Assembly: GCA_903893795.1 (NCBI GenBank)
Contig: CAITNO010000152.1
Coordinates: 1 to 64,000, forward strand
DNA from: Candidatus Hydrogenedentota bacterium
GTDB taxonomy: Bacteria; Hydrogenedentota; Hydrogenedentia; Hydrogenedentales; CAITNO01
Direction: 5' to 3'
Length of the DNA stretch: 64,000 nt
A program made the position numbers and the translations under genes. Under the pieces are notes generated by a model. That model saw nothing but the letters and a program-made list of their open reading frames with translations, did not search any database and was not told the DNA's origin. This document shows, in pieces, positions 45,695-54,356 of this stretch; position 1 is the stretch's first letter, and each line of letters begins with the position of its first letter.

Positions 45695-46168
45695 AGTCCA
45701 TTCTCCCTTGTTAGTAAGGTGTTGTCATCCAACGTTGCGGGCCGCAACCCGCACGAAACTCCGCAAAACTCAGATCATGCACATGGTCACTTTCCCGGAA
45801 TCACTATCCGCAGAAAGCGAATTACCCTGAGGAAAGGCAATAATTCACCAGAGAGACGCACTCCTCGCGCACTCGCTCATCCTTCCCGGACTTGACCGCC
45901 CCACTTCTCCTCGTGCCGTCTGCTGGTTGAACTCTCCAAGAAGGTAGCGAAAATGGGGGTCAAAAGTCAAATTTGACTCGAAAAACAAAGGCCCAAGTCC
46001 TTCGCAAAAAGCCAATTGGAGGAAAAATATCCCCACAAATGCGGGGTCTGCGGGACTATTGGGAATTTCAACCCGCCCTGCAGCCGCACTTTCCATGGAT
46101 AGTAAAACGGCGCGCTCCGCAGTTACTACTGAGAACGCGCCGATTTTCATCCGAAAAAGAAACGGGGA
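45695..46168. other. Intergenic region between mdh and hppA
   Basis: 474 bases containing the mdh terminator (46104-46142) and presumably the hppA promoter, which I cannot place with confidence. No gene is seen. Confidence 0.5.
46104..46142 (-). terminator. Rho-independent terminator of mdh
   Basis: CGGCGCG and CGCGCCG pair around a loop that itself contains CAGT/ACTG. On the minus strand a TTTT run follows the stem, 27 bases after the mdh stop. Confidence 0.7.
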
Positions 46169-47119
46169 TTAGAGAATTCCAAGCTCTTTCAAGCCATCAA
46201 TGCCGGACTGCACTTCGCCTGCAGAACGGTGCAGCGACTGCTGGTCCGCCTCGGAGATTTCCAGTTCCAGAATCTGCTCGACACCGTTGGCGCCCAGAAC
46301 GCAGGGCACGCCCATAAAGATGTCATTCAGTCCATACTGGCCGGTAAGCAGCGCCGCGCAGGGAAGCAACTGCTTTTCGTCCCGGATCACCGACTGCACC
46401 ATCCGGGCCGCACTGGCCGCGGGCGCGTAGTAGGCGCTGCCGGTCTTGAGCAGCGCGACGATCTCGCCACCGCCCTTGCGGGTGCGTTCGACAATGGCGT
46501 CAATGCGCTCCTGGGAAATCAGCTTGGTGATGGGAATGCCGGAAACCGTCGTGTAATGGGGCAGGGGCACCATGTCGTCGCCGTGCGATCCGAGCACCAT
46601 GGTGTCCACGTTCTTCATGCTCACGCCCAGTTCCATGGCCACAAAGGAGCGCATGCGCGCGCTGTCGAGACAGCCGGCCATGCCGATGACGCGGTTGGCG
46701 GGGAAGCCTAGCTTCTTGTGGGCCAGATAGACCATCACGTCCAGGGGGTTGGTCACGATGATGACCACCGCATTCGGCGCATGGGTGGCGATGCTCTCGC
46801 AAATGCCGCTGATAATGCGGCCGTTTGTTCCCAGCAGGTCCAGCCGTGTCATGCCGGGCTTGCGCGGCAGGCCCGCGGTCACCACCACCACATCGGCGCC
46901 GGCAATGTCGGCATAATCGTTCGTGCCGGTGCAGATGCCGCTGTAGCCGCGAATCGGGCCGGCTTCGGTCAGGTCAAGCGCCTTGCCCTGAGGCAGGCCC
47001 TCGACGATGTCCGTAAGCACCACGTCGCCCAGTTCCATTTCGAGGCAGTATTGCGCGACAGACGCGCCCACATTCCCCGCGCCAATGGACGCAATCTTGA
47101 AGCGTTTTCCAACAGACAT
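46169..47119 (-). CDS. mdh: Malate dehydrogenase, LDH-like type
   Basis: 316 residues. It oxidises malate to oxaloacetate with NAD+. The nucleotide-binding GAGNVGASVAQY is followed by Asp in VLTDI, which favours NAD+ over NADP+. The substrate loop has LPRKPGMTRLDLL, whose arginines suit a dicarboxylate (Arg rather than Gln at the specificity position), supporting malate over lactate dehydrogenase. The catalytic histidine is in LGSHGDDMVP, and VTNPLDVMVYL is typical. AAAGGAG precedes the ATG. It lies 21 bases after the glycoside hydrolase on the same strand and ends at a clear terminator. Confidence 0.96.
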   Translation of the reverse strand: MSVGKRFKIASIGAGNVGASVAQYCLEMELGDVVLTDIVEGLPQGKALDLTEAGPIRGYSGICTGTNDYADIAGADVVVVTAGLPRKPGMTRLDLLGTNGRIISGICESIATHAPNAVVIIVTNPLDVMVYLAHKKLGFPANRVIGMAGCLDSARMRSFVAMELGVSMKNVDTMVLGSHGDDMVPLPHYTTVSGIPITKLISQERIDAIVERTRKGGGEIVALLKTGSAYYAPAASAARMVQSVIRDEKQLLPCAALLTGQYGLNDIFMGVPCVLGANGVEQILELEISEADQQSLHRSAGEVQSGIDGLKELGIL

Positions 47120-47140
47120 GCTTTGCTCTCCTTTGTTGAG

Positions 47141-49507
47141 TTACTTTGCCGCGGGCAGCCCTGTGCGTTGTATATGCCAGGGAAGCACCTTCTCTTCAAA
47201 CACCCCCGACAGTCGCACAGCGGCCTCGCGATCACCATAGTTTAGCATAATTAGATGTCCGTCTGCCTGTATGCTGAGAAAGACTCCATCGGGGCGTTCC
47301 GCCTCCACCATAGCCCTTGTCCAAGGGTGCAGGGATGGGGTCGCCCGGAGCGATTGGGCCACAAAGTCGCCGTAAAGGCTCGGTGGTTCCATGTCTCCTG
47401 TGAAACGCTTAAAGGCCCCGCTGCCCGTGTCGCCCGCCGCCCAGCGGTCAAAGACCGCCGTCTCGCCCTCCACCGTCTCCAGCGCCGAGCGCGGGAAAGA
47501 CGGGTAAATGACCGTGCCCCCGGCCCGGGTCCAGGCATCAATCTTGGCCAGCACGTCCGGTTCGATGACATTGCCCCAGGCAAACATGAGCACCTTGTAC
47601 CGGTCAAGGAAACCGTCGCGAATCAGATGCTCGTCGAGAAAGTCCACATCGGTCACCCGGCGGATCTCGCGGGCACGCGGATTGAAACCCCACGCATACA
47701 ACTGCCGGAACGCCGCGTCCTCCAATTGGTTCATCGTTTCGGGATAATACACGGCCACTTCCACCAGCGGCGCCTGGCGCGTGTCCATCATCGGCAACCC
47801 GTTCAGCCACAGGTCCACGGCCATTGGATGGGCAAAGAGATTGCTGTGATAGGTGAAGAAATGGTCGCCGTCGCAGGACAGCAGGTTGAACAGACGCCCT
47901 GTCACGCCGCGCGCCGTATGCGAACTGGCCGGCTCGCCGCCAATGCGCGCGCCATAGAGCCGCGCCGCAGAGGTGGCCATGCGGGTGGCGTAGAAATTCT
48001 GCTCGTAACTGTCGGTTTCATTGGTCGTCCGCACGCCGCCGTGCAGTTCGGCCATGGTCTTGGTCTGCGCGGCGTAGTCCGTGCCCGCCTCGCGGAAGCC
48101 CCAGCCGCCCGCCGACTGGAAAAGCAGCGTGTTGGGCATGGCCGCCCTTGCCTCGCGGGCCCACCAGTCGCACCACAGCGACATGCTGTCGGTGTACCAT
48201 CCCGTCAGGTCGAGCCGCTCCTGGCGGCTCTGAATCACCTGCGGCAGCGTCATGCGCACCTCGTCAAAGGCGCGCAGCGTCGATCCGTCCCATGCCTTGT
48301 TGAGCGCTTCAACCGAGCTGTATTTCTTCTTGAGATACTGTTCGTAATCGGCGCGCGCATAGGGGTCGCCCGCCCACCAGCCGATGTGGATGTGCATCTT
48401 CTGACCGCGCAGGCCCCAGTTGCCGCCCGCGGGATATTGCGACTCGCCGAAATTGCCGCTCGGCCCCAGGCGCACGGCCTCCAGAATGCCCTTGCCGTCG
48501 TAATGCTCGCCGAAGGCGCGCAGCACCCGCGTCACATGGCGCTTGTGCCAGGGACACCAGATGCTCTGGATGGCGTTCGATTCTCCGTGTTCCAGACAGA
48601 CCATGCCCACACTTTCGGGACTGCTGGCAAACCAGTCGGGCAGCGCATAGGCCGAGCCGACGATGAGCAGGGGAAACCACTTCAGGTCGTACTGTTTGAG
48701 CTTTTCGACCACGTCGTCATAGAAACTGAAGTCGAATTTTCCCTCTTCCAGAGGCTCCAGCCGACGCCAGAGCACATAGCTTTCAATGGACGTGAACCCC
48801 AGCACGCGGGCCAGCGGGGCCAGTTCATCCATCGCCTCCAGCGAGGTCTTGAGATCGTCTTTGCCGTTGTCCAGCACCGACACCCCCGCCGTGGTGGTCA
48901 GTTCCATGGGGTGCGACAGCGTGACCATGGGCGACACCTTCGCCGGGATGGTCTTGGCGACGGCGTCCCAGTCGGCCGGGGACAGCGCCGGACCAATGCG
49001 CAGGTCAACCAGATGGCGCAGTCCGCCGAGGGTCAGATGCGCATGTTTTGCATCGCGCGCAGGCGGTGCGGCCAGGTTGAATTCAAACACAGCACGGCGC
49101 AGCCCCCCCGTATTGAGCCGGGTGTAGGACCGCATGCGGGCAGGTCCCGCATACTGGCCGTTGAAGGCGTCATCGGCAAGGGCCTGGGCCGTGATCATGC
49201 CTGCGCCCTCGTCAACAAAGGTCACCACCAGAGTGCGCGGCCCCTTTTTGAACCAGCGCGAATCGCTGATGCGAAACTGATAGGTGTTGAGCTTGTACGG
49301 GTCGGTGTCGGGCGCAAGTTCGAGGCAGTGCGTCTGGTGCAGGTCGGCCTCCGTGCATTCCCCAGGATTAAGCAGCACCGCGCCGCTTTGCTCCGCACCC
49401 GCACGGAAGGCGGGATTCAGGCCTTCAAGATTGAGTGCCGTCGCGCTCAGTGCGCCCAGCAGAACAACGGAAAGGGTCAAGGCGCGAAGCGAGCGTGGCA
49501 CGGGCAT
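47141..49507 (-). CDS. Secreted glycoside hydrolase, GH42-like (clan GH-A type barrel)
   Basis: 788 residues from the ATG at 49507, where AAAGGAGG is ideally placed; the frame is open upstream but without support. A signal peptide ends near SATA. Residues 30-180 look like a beta-sandwich. The centre, about 215-560, resembles the barrel of GH42/GH14-type enzymes: GFTSIESYVLWRRLEPLEEG, FDFSFYDDVVEKLKQYDLKW and RLGPSGNFGESQYP, where Glu355 is the best candidate acid/base. A trimerisation-like domain (VYYPETMNQLEDAAF, YKVLMFAWGNVIEP) follows as in GH42 enzymes. The exact family and substrate (a beta-galactoside or other plant-type glycan) cannot be fixed. It may share a transcript with mdh. Confidence 0.72.
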   Translation of the reverse strand: MPVPRSLRALTLSVVLLGALSATALNLEGLNPAFRAGAEQSGAVLLNPGECTEADLHQTHCLELAPDTDPYKLNTYQFRISDSRWFKKGPRTLVVTFVDEGAGMITAQALADDAFNGQYAGPARMRSYTRLNTGGLRRAVFEFNLAAPPARDAKHAHLTLGGLRHLVDLRIGPALSPADWDAVAKTIPAKVSPMVTLSHPMELTTTAGVSVLDNGKDDLKTSLEAMDELAPLARVLGFTSIESYVLWRRLEPLEEGKFDFSFYDDVVEKLKQYDLKWFPLLIVGSAYALPDWFASSPESVGMVCLEHGESNAIQSIWCPWHKRHVTRVLRAFGEHYDGKGILEAVRLGPSGNFGESQYPAGGNWGLRGQKMHIHIGWWAGDPYARADYEQYLKKKYSSVEALNKAWDGSTLRAFDEVRMTLPQVIQSRQERLDLTGWYTDSMSLWCDWWAREARAAMPNTLLFQSAGGWGFREAGTDYAAQTKTMAELHGGVRTTNETDSYEQNFYATRMATSAARLYGARIGGEPASSHTARGVTGRLFNLLSCDGDHFFTYHSNLFAHPMAVDLWLNGLPMMDTRQAPLVEVAVYYPETMNQLEDAAFRQLYAWGFNPRAREIRRVTDVDFLDEHLIRDGFLDRYKVLMFAWGNVIEPDVLAKIDAWTRAGGTVIYPSFPRSALETVEGETAVFDRWAAGDTGSGAFKRFTGDMEPPSLYGDFVAQSLRATPSLHPWTRAMVEAERPDGVFLSIQADGHLIMLNYGDREAAVRLSGVFEEKVLPWHIQRTGLPAAK

Positions 49508-49651
49508 TTCAACCTCCTTTGTGGACTTAATCGGCACAGTGAAATCGGGGCTCAGCACCACAAATCGGGCAGATCGGACTGATCCGACCAATCGGACCGA
49601 TGCTTGCGCAACCTGGGTCTCATAAGCCCCACAGGGCGGTATCCGCCCAGC

Positions 49652-50311
49652 CTACCGCGGTTCGGGATAGTAATGCGCCTCGATCAGGCAGCACAGCGTG
49701 TGCCACAGCGTGGCGTGGGCCTCCTGCACGACCTTGGTCGAATCGCCCGGCGTCTTGATCACGATGTCGGCAAAGTCCGCCATGGCGCCGCCCTTGGGGC
49801 CGGTGAACGCGATACCCGTGCCGCCCTTGGCCTTGGCCACAGACAGCGCCATGCGGCAGTTTGGCGCGTTGCCACTGGTCGAAATGGCCAGCAGCACGTC
49901 GCCGGGCCGCATCATGACGTTCAGTTCCTGCGCGAAGGAAATGTCGCGCATCGGCGAGTCGTTCTCCACGGCGGTCTTCAGCGCGAGGTTGAGGCCCAGC
50001 GTGATCGCCGGCAGGCCCGCCTCCAGATGCTGCGCCAGATCGACGCCATAGGGCAGCGGCTCCAGCGCCGCCATGAACGCGCTCGACAGCGGGCGGCGAC
50101 GCTCAAAGCTCTTGACCAGTTCGCCGACGATGTGCATCGCGTCGGCGTAGGAGCCGCCGTTGCCGCAGGTGAACAGCGTGCCGCCGCCGTCATAGCACTT
50201 CACGAGCGCCTCATGCGTCTTTACCAGCTCCTGCGAGCAGGTCTCCAAATCGGGGCTGCGCCCCAGCATGCCGTCAACGATCATTTGTTCAAGCGTATTA
50301 AGACTGGACAT
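49652..50311 (-). CDS. gmhA: Phosphoheptose isomerase-like SIS protein
   Basis: 219 residues from the ATG at 50311 (GGAG about eight bases upstream); in-frame sequence further upstream looks non-coding. The SIS sugar-isomerase fold is seen in LFTCGNGGSYADAMHIVGEL and the second motif AISTSGNAPNCRMA. These match GmhA, which converts sedoheptulose 7-phosphate to D-glycero-D-manno-heptose 7-phosphate for lipopolysaccharide core heptose. It is about 25 residues longer than E. coli GmhA, with an insertion around FERRRPLSSAFMAALEPLPYG that is common in some phyla. Other heptose genes are not adjacent, so the SIS assignment is firm and the substrate probable. Confidence 0.85.
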   Translation of the reverse strand: MSSLNTLEQMIVDGMLGRSPDLETCSQELVKTHEALVKCYDGGGTLFTCGNGGSYADAMHIVGELVKSFERRRPLSSAFMAALEPLPYGVDLAQHLEAGLPAITLGLNLALKTAVENDSPMRDISFAQELNVMMRPGDVLLAISTSGNAPNCRMALSVAKAKGGTGIAFTGPKGGAMADFADIVIKTPGDSTKVVQEAHATLWHTLCCLIEAHYYPEPR

Positions 50312-50444
50312 GGCAATTCTCCGGTTGGAATGGGCGTAAAAACGTGATTCTAAACGAAAACAGGGGGGCGGTTCACTTTGCATTCGGGGCAACCGACCTG
50401 AAACGCCAACATTCCCCGTCAACCGAAAGGTCACTTGTTTTGTG

Positions 50445-50464
50445 TATTGTAATGTGTGACAATA
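50445..50464. promoter_or_regulatory. Candidate VapBC operator
   Basis: TATTGT and ACAATA are a perfect inverted repeat eight bases apart, 24 bases before vapB and overlapping a weak TTGTTT-N17-GACAAT promoter. VapBC complexes usually repress their own promoter through such sites. Confidence 0.4.
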
Positions 50465-50487
50465 TGTGTAGAAAAGGAATTTCCGAT

Positions 50488-50694
50488 ATGGCAACCAACC
50501 TCGCATTGGACGACAACCTCATTCTGGAGGCGGTCAAGGCAGGCGGACACCGTACCAAACGGGACGCCGTGCAGGCCGCATTGACGGAGTATGTCCAGCG
50601 GCGAAAACAACTGGAAATTCTGGGTGCCTTCGGCCAGGTCGATTTCCGCGACGACTATGACCACAAAGCGCTGCGGCAACGGCACCGCAAATGA
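50488..50694 (+). CDS. vapB: Type II antitoxin, VapB (DUF2191) family
   Basis: 68 residues from the ATG at 50488 with AAAAGGA nine bases upstream. It has the pattern of type II VapB antitoxins: an N-terminal strand and helix (ATNLALDDNLILEAVKAGG), then HRTKRDAVQAALTEYVQRRK, and a C-terminal tail (FRDDYDHKALRQRHRK) that usually threads into the toxin active site. It binds and inactivates VapC and, as a dimer, its own promoter. The last four bases overlap the toxin start (ATGA), the standard arrangement. A perfect inverted repeat just upstream is a possible operator. Confidence 0.92.
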   Translation: MATNLALDDNLILEAVKAGGHRTKRDAVQAALTEYVQRRKQLEILGAFGQVDFRDDYDHKALRQRHRK

Positions 50695-51110
50695 AAATCC
50701 TGGTGGACACCTCCGTGTGGTCACTGGCTCTGCGTCGTAGGGAGAACGTCCTCTCGGCGGCAGAACGAGGCTTGGTCAATGAGTTGCGGGGACTTGTCGA
50801 GGAGGGACGGGTGGAGGTATTGGGCCTTATTCGTCAGGAACTTCTAACCGGGGTGCGGGAGGAGAAGGCGTTTGAAAAGCTGCGAAGCCTGCTTGAGCCT
50901 TTTGAAGACTTCCCCATAACGACTGCGGACCATGAAACAGCGGCGCGTATCTCCAACGCCGCACGGAGTAAAGGGGTGACCATTTCAACGATTGATGCGC
51001 TGATCGCGGCAGTCGCGGCAAACCATCACATGCCTGTGTTCACCACGGACAAGGATTTCCAGCATCTCGCGAAGGTGGTCGAGGTTCCACTGCACACGCC
51101 GCAGGGTTAA
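50691..51110 (+). CDS. vapC: VapC toxin, PIN-domain ribonuclease
   Basis: 139 residues, the usual PIN toxin length. Acidic residues expected to hold Mg2+ are present: Asp6 (ILVDTSVW), Glu in LIRQELLTG, Asp in ISTIDALIAA and Asp in VFTTDKDFQHLA. VapC toxins cleave specific RNAs, often tRNA or the sarcin-ricin loop, when free of antitoxin. It overlaps vapB by four bases, so expression is coupled. All catalytic positions are intact, so the module is probably functional. Confidence 0.94.
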   Translation: MKILVDTSVWSLALRRRENVLSAAERGLVNELRGLVEEGRVEVLGLIRQELLTGVREEKAFEKLRSLLEPFEDFPITTADHETAARISNAARSKGVTISTIDALIAAVAANHHMPVFTTDKDFQHLAKVVEVPLHTPQG

Positions 51111-51152
51111 AAAGTCCTGCAATAGAAGCAACGGTCCAGAATACAGTTCCGC

Positions 51153-52076
51153 TCAGCGCTTGTCTGTTGACTGCGCCCCAACCCGCCCCCTTGCCGCCCG
51201 ACCAATGAGCACAAAGGGGAAGGCCGCCGCCAGGAGCCACAGCGCGATGGCAAACACACTGCAGGCCCCCGCCCAGGGCAGTTCGGCCGAGGGAAACAGA
51301 TAGGGCCAGAAGGCCAGGCCAAAACGTTCCTGGCTGACAAAGAGCCCGAGGGCCAGCGCCGCCAGGCCGACATGGCCCGTGCGCAGCACGATTTCGTTGA
51401 GCACCGCGCCCAGAACAATGGCCATGCCCAGGGTGCACAGCGCGGTGGGCACGACCCCCTCGTAGTCATTGTTGTACCGGAACCACCACAGCACCAGCGG
51501 CAAGAACCACAGCCCCCACAGCAGCCCCGTCGCGGCATGCACCACAAGGCGGTTCTTGCCCGCAAGCCGGGGCAGCAGGTAGCCGCGCCAGCCGAGTTCG
51601 CTGCCGAGCGCCGCCGCGGCCACCACCGTTGCCCCCAGCAGAACGCTCAGAGCGATGCCGAGAACCGTGAGGAGGGGCGGCAGCATGGCCATGACATTGG
51701 GCGGAATCTGCTCCACCGTTGACGCACCGAACTGCCCCATGAGCGTGGACAGCCCCCACTGCGGGCCGACAAAACCGCACAGCCAGGACAGCGCATAGTT
51801 CACCGCGAACAACGCGGGCACGGCTGTGATCAGCCACAGGGCCGGTCCGGCGGGCAACGGCCAGACTTTCGGCATCGGATTGCCGGGGTCGGGGCAGACA
51901 CGGGAGGCCGCCAGTGCACCTAGGGCCGGAATCCACATGACAACAACCAGCAGCAGCGTGTTGAATATGGTCGGGTTCTTATAGGCGACCAGTCCGGCAA
52001 ACAGCAGGCCGAACTGCACGGCATAGCCGATTCCAAATGTAAAGGCCAGATAGACGAATACGCGCTTTTTGTCCAT
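51153..52076 (-). CDS. CPBP-family membrane protein, catalytic residues degenerate
   Basis: 307 residues with about eight membrane helices. The arrangement matches CAAX protease and bacteriocin-processing (CPBP/Abi) proteins: motif 1 is GSELGWRGYLLPRL, motif 2 LLWGLWFLPLVLW, motif 3 VLNEIVLRTGHVGLA. In working members motif 1 begins with two glutamates and motif 2 ends WHLP. Here the first glutamate is serine and the histidine is phenylalanine. Peptidase activity is therefore doubtful; it may act as a pseudoprotease. It is convergent with vapC, 42 bases apart, with no obvious operon partner. Confidence 0.83.
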   Translation of the reverse strand: MDKKRVFVYLAFTFGIGYAVQFGLLFAGLVAYKNPTIFNTLLLVVVMWIPALGALAASRVCPDPGNPMPKVWPLPAGPALWLITAVPALFAVNYALSWLCGFVGPQWGLSTLMGQFGASTVEQIPPNVMAMLPPLLTVLGIALSVLLGATVVAAAALGSELGWRGYLLPRLAGKNRLVVHAATGLLWGLWFLPLVLWWFRYNNDYEGVVPTALCTLGMAIVLGAVLNEIVLRTGHVGLAALALGLFVSQERFGLAFWPYLFPSAELPWAGACSVFAIALWLLAAAFPFVLIGRAARGRVGAQSTDKR

Positions 52077-52167
52077 GAGCGTCCTTCAGGGGTTGTCCGT
52101 TACGGCTTAACCTTGCCAGAAGCAAAACGCCTGATGCAAGGATTGGGGCGACAACCAGGAAAACAGC

Positions 52168-52206
52168 ACGGCGGCGGGAAGAGCCTTCCGGTCCGCCCGC
52201 CGCCGT
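52168..52206 (-). terminator. Rho-independent terminator of ilvD
   Basis: ACGGCGGCGGG and CCCGCCGCCGT make a perfect 11-bp stem 14 bases after the ilvD stop on the minus strand; a short T run follows shortly after. Confidence 0.75.
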
Positions 52207-52219
52207 TACAATCTGTGGG

Positions 52220-53890
52220 TTATTGGAGCACCGCGCCGGTGTTGGCGCTGGTCACCAGGCGCTGGTAACGCTTGAGCCAGCCAGTCAGGGCGCGGTCAGG
52301 CGGCGGACCGACGGACTTGAGCCGCGCCTCGATTTCCTGATCGTCCAGTTTCAGGTTAATCGTGCGGGCCGGGATGTCGATTTCAATAATGTCGCCGCTG
52401 CGCACTGCGGCAATGGGCCCGCCCTCGGCCGCCTCGGGGCTCACATGGCCGATGCAGGCGCCGCGCGTGCCGCCCGAGAAGCGGCCGTCGGTGATGAGGC
52501 TGACGCTCTTGCCCAGCCCCGCGCCCATGACGGCCGACGTGGGCGCCAGCATCTCGCGCATGCCCGGACCGCCTTTCGGTCCCTCGTAGCGCAGCACCAC
52601 AATGTCGCCTGCCTTCACGTCGCCGTTGAGAATGCCCTTCATGGCGTCCTCCTCGCTTTCATAGACCACCGCCGGGCCGGTGTGCCGAAGCACTTCCTTG
52701 TCCACACCCGCCTCTTTCACCACCGCGCCGAGCGGCGCAAGATTGCCAAACAGAATCGCCAGACCGCCGGTCGGGCTGTAGGGAGCGTCCACCGACTTGA
52801 TCACATCGCTGTCCAGCGACTGCCTGCCTGCGATATTCTCACCCAGGGTCTTGAGCGTGACCGTGGGACGATCGAGGTGGAGGATGCCCGGTTTCTTGGC
52901 AAGTTCGCCCAGGATCGCGCTGATGCCCCCGGCACGGTCCACGTCGGACATGTGCCAGTGGTACGACGGCGACACCTTGCAGATGTTCGGCACGCGCGCG
53001 CTCACCTCGTTGAGCCGCTCCAGCGGGTAGTCCACGCCCGCTTCCTGCGCGATGGCCAGCGTGTGCAGCACCGTGTTGGTCGAGCCGCCCATGGCCATGT
53101 CCAGCGCGAAGGCATTGTCGATGGATTCTGCGGTCACGATGTCGCGGGCGCGCACGCCCGCCTTGTGCAGTGCAATCACCTGGCGCGCCGCCTCGCGGAC
53201 CAGTTCCTTGCGGCGCGGGTCCGTGGCGACGATGCTGCCGTTGCCCGGCAGCGCCATGCCCAGCGCCTCGCACAGGCAGTTCATCGAGTTGGCAGTGAAC
53301 ATCCCCGAGCAGGACCCGGCCGACGGGCACGCCTTGCATTCAAGCTCTTCCAACTGCTCGTCATTTATCTTGCCCTGCTTGTAGGCGCCCACCGCCTCGA
53401 ACACCGTGATCAGGTCCGTGTCCTTGCCGTCCACCTTCTTGCCCGTCTCCATCGGCCCGCCGGAGACAAATATCGTCGGGATGTTGCAGCGCATCGCGCC
53501 CATCAGCATGCCCGGCACGATCTTGTCACAGTTGGGGATGCAGATCATCGCGTCAAACTGGTGCGCCTGTATCATCGTCTCCACGCAGTCGGCGATGAGT
53601 TCGCGCGACGGCAGGCTAAACTTCATGCCGCTGTGGCCCATGGCCACGCCGTCGCAAACGCCGATGGTGTTGAATTCAAAGGGAACGCCGCCGGCCTCCT
53701 CCACCGCCGCGCAGGCGAGGCGCCCAAACACGTTCAGATGGGCGTGACCGGGGATTATCTCAACGAAGCTGTTGCAGATGGCCACAAAAGGCTTATCGAA
53801 ATCCTTCTTGTCTTTGACCTTGCCCGTGGCCCGCAGCAGCGCGCGGTGCGGCGCCCGTTCAAAACCCTGCTTGACGATCTCACTGCCCAT
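52220..53890 (-). CDS. ilvD: Dihydroxy-acid dehydratase
   Basis: 556 residues, full length. It dehydrates 2,3-dihydroxyisovalerate and its ethyl analogue in valine, leucine and isoleucine synthesis, using an iron-sulfur cluster. Signature regions are CIPNCDKIVPGMLMGAMR, CPSAGSCSGMFTANSMNCL, MAMGGSTNTVLHTLAIA and TDGRFSGGTRGACIGHVSPE. IlvD/Edd relatives that act on sugar acids share these; normal spacing and the GGPMETGKKVDGKD region fit IlvD. No other ilv or leu gene is nearby. It has its own terminator, and the promoter must lie in the 470-base region to its right. Confidence 0.95.
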   Translation of the reverse strand: MGSEIVKQGFERAPHRALLRATGKVKDKKDFDKPFVAICNSFVEIIPGHAHLNVFGRLACAAVEEAGGVPFEFNTIGVCDGVAMGHSGMKFSLPSRELIADCVETMIQAHQFDAMICIPNCDKIVPGMLMGAMRCNIPTIFVSGGPMETGKKVDGKDTDLITVFEAVGAYKQGKINDEQLEELECKACPSAGSCSGMFTANSMNCLCEALGMALPGNGSIVATDPRRKELVREAARQVIALHKAGVRARDIVTAESIDNAFALDMAMGGSTNTVLHTLAIAQEAGVDYPLERLNEVSARVPNICKVSPSYHWHMSDVDRAGGISAILGELAKKPGILHLDRPTVTLKTLGENIAGRQSLDSDVIKSVDAPYSPTGGLAILFGNLAPLGAVVKEAGVDKEVLRHTGPAVVYESEEDAMKGILNGDVKAGDIVVLRYEGPKGGPGMREMLAPTSAVMGAGLGKSVSLITDGRFSGGTRGACIGHVSPEAAEGGPIAAVRSGDIIEIDIPARTINLKLDDQEIEARLKSVGPPPDRALTGWLKRYQRLVTSANTGAVLQ

Positions 53891-54356
53891 AACTCAATCT
53901 CCTTGCGCGCGTCGGCGCGGTAATGACGCAGATGTGTATGAAGGGGCCGCGGCGCCGAAATGCCGGATTCGGCGCGCGGCGACCCCAAATAAAAGTATAG
54001 CCCCCCGCGGCAACGGGGTCAAAACGAACATGCAATGCTGTAAACACAGCCATTGAACAATTCTGACCGCACTTGCCTTTCTAACCGCACTTGCCTTGCC
54101 CCGGAGGAAGCACACAGCAATGGCAGCACCAAGGGCCTTCGGGGTAGGTCGGTTCTGTTTTGCCCCCGAAGCGGGCGAACAAGAGGATGGCACCCGACTC
54201 CCGGCTCTTCGCGGGTGGGGGTAATTCCGAGGCAGACGTGATGCCTTCGGTGCGGGAAAGCAACGTCAGCCTATTGCCCCTCTTGGGCGTTGATGTTATA
54301 CTGTTGACAATCGATTATATGTGGAGTCCTGTCCAAACGGGAATGGCCAGTCCAGC
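53891..54356. other. Divergent region between ilvD and the lytic transglycosylase
   Basis: About 466 bases. ACCGCACTTGCCTT is repeated in tandem with an 18-base period at 54066-54097. A weak promoter (TTGATG at 54290, GATTAT at 54313) may serve the transglycosylase. No leader peptide or gene is recognised. Confidence 0.4.

Noticed and set aside
47255..49582. 775-codon open frame on the plus strand opposite the glycoside hydrolase
   Set aside because: It mirrors the codon structure of the real minus-strand gene, which has a signal peptide, an ideal ribosome site and enzyme-like sequence.
52223..53923. 566-codon open frame on the plus strand opposite ilvD
   Set aside because: Antisense shadow of an unmistakable dihydroxy-acid dehydratase.
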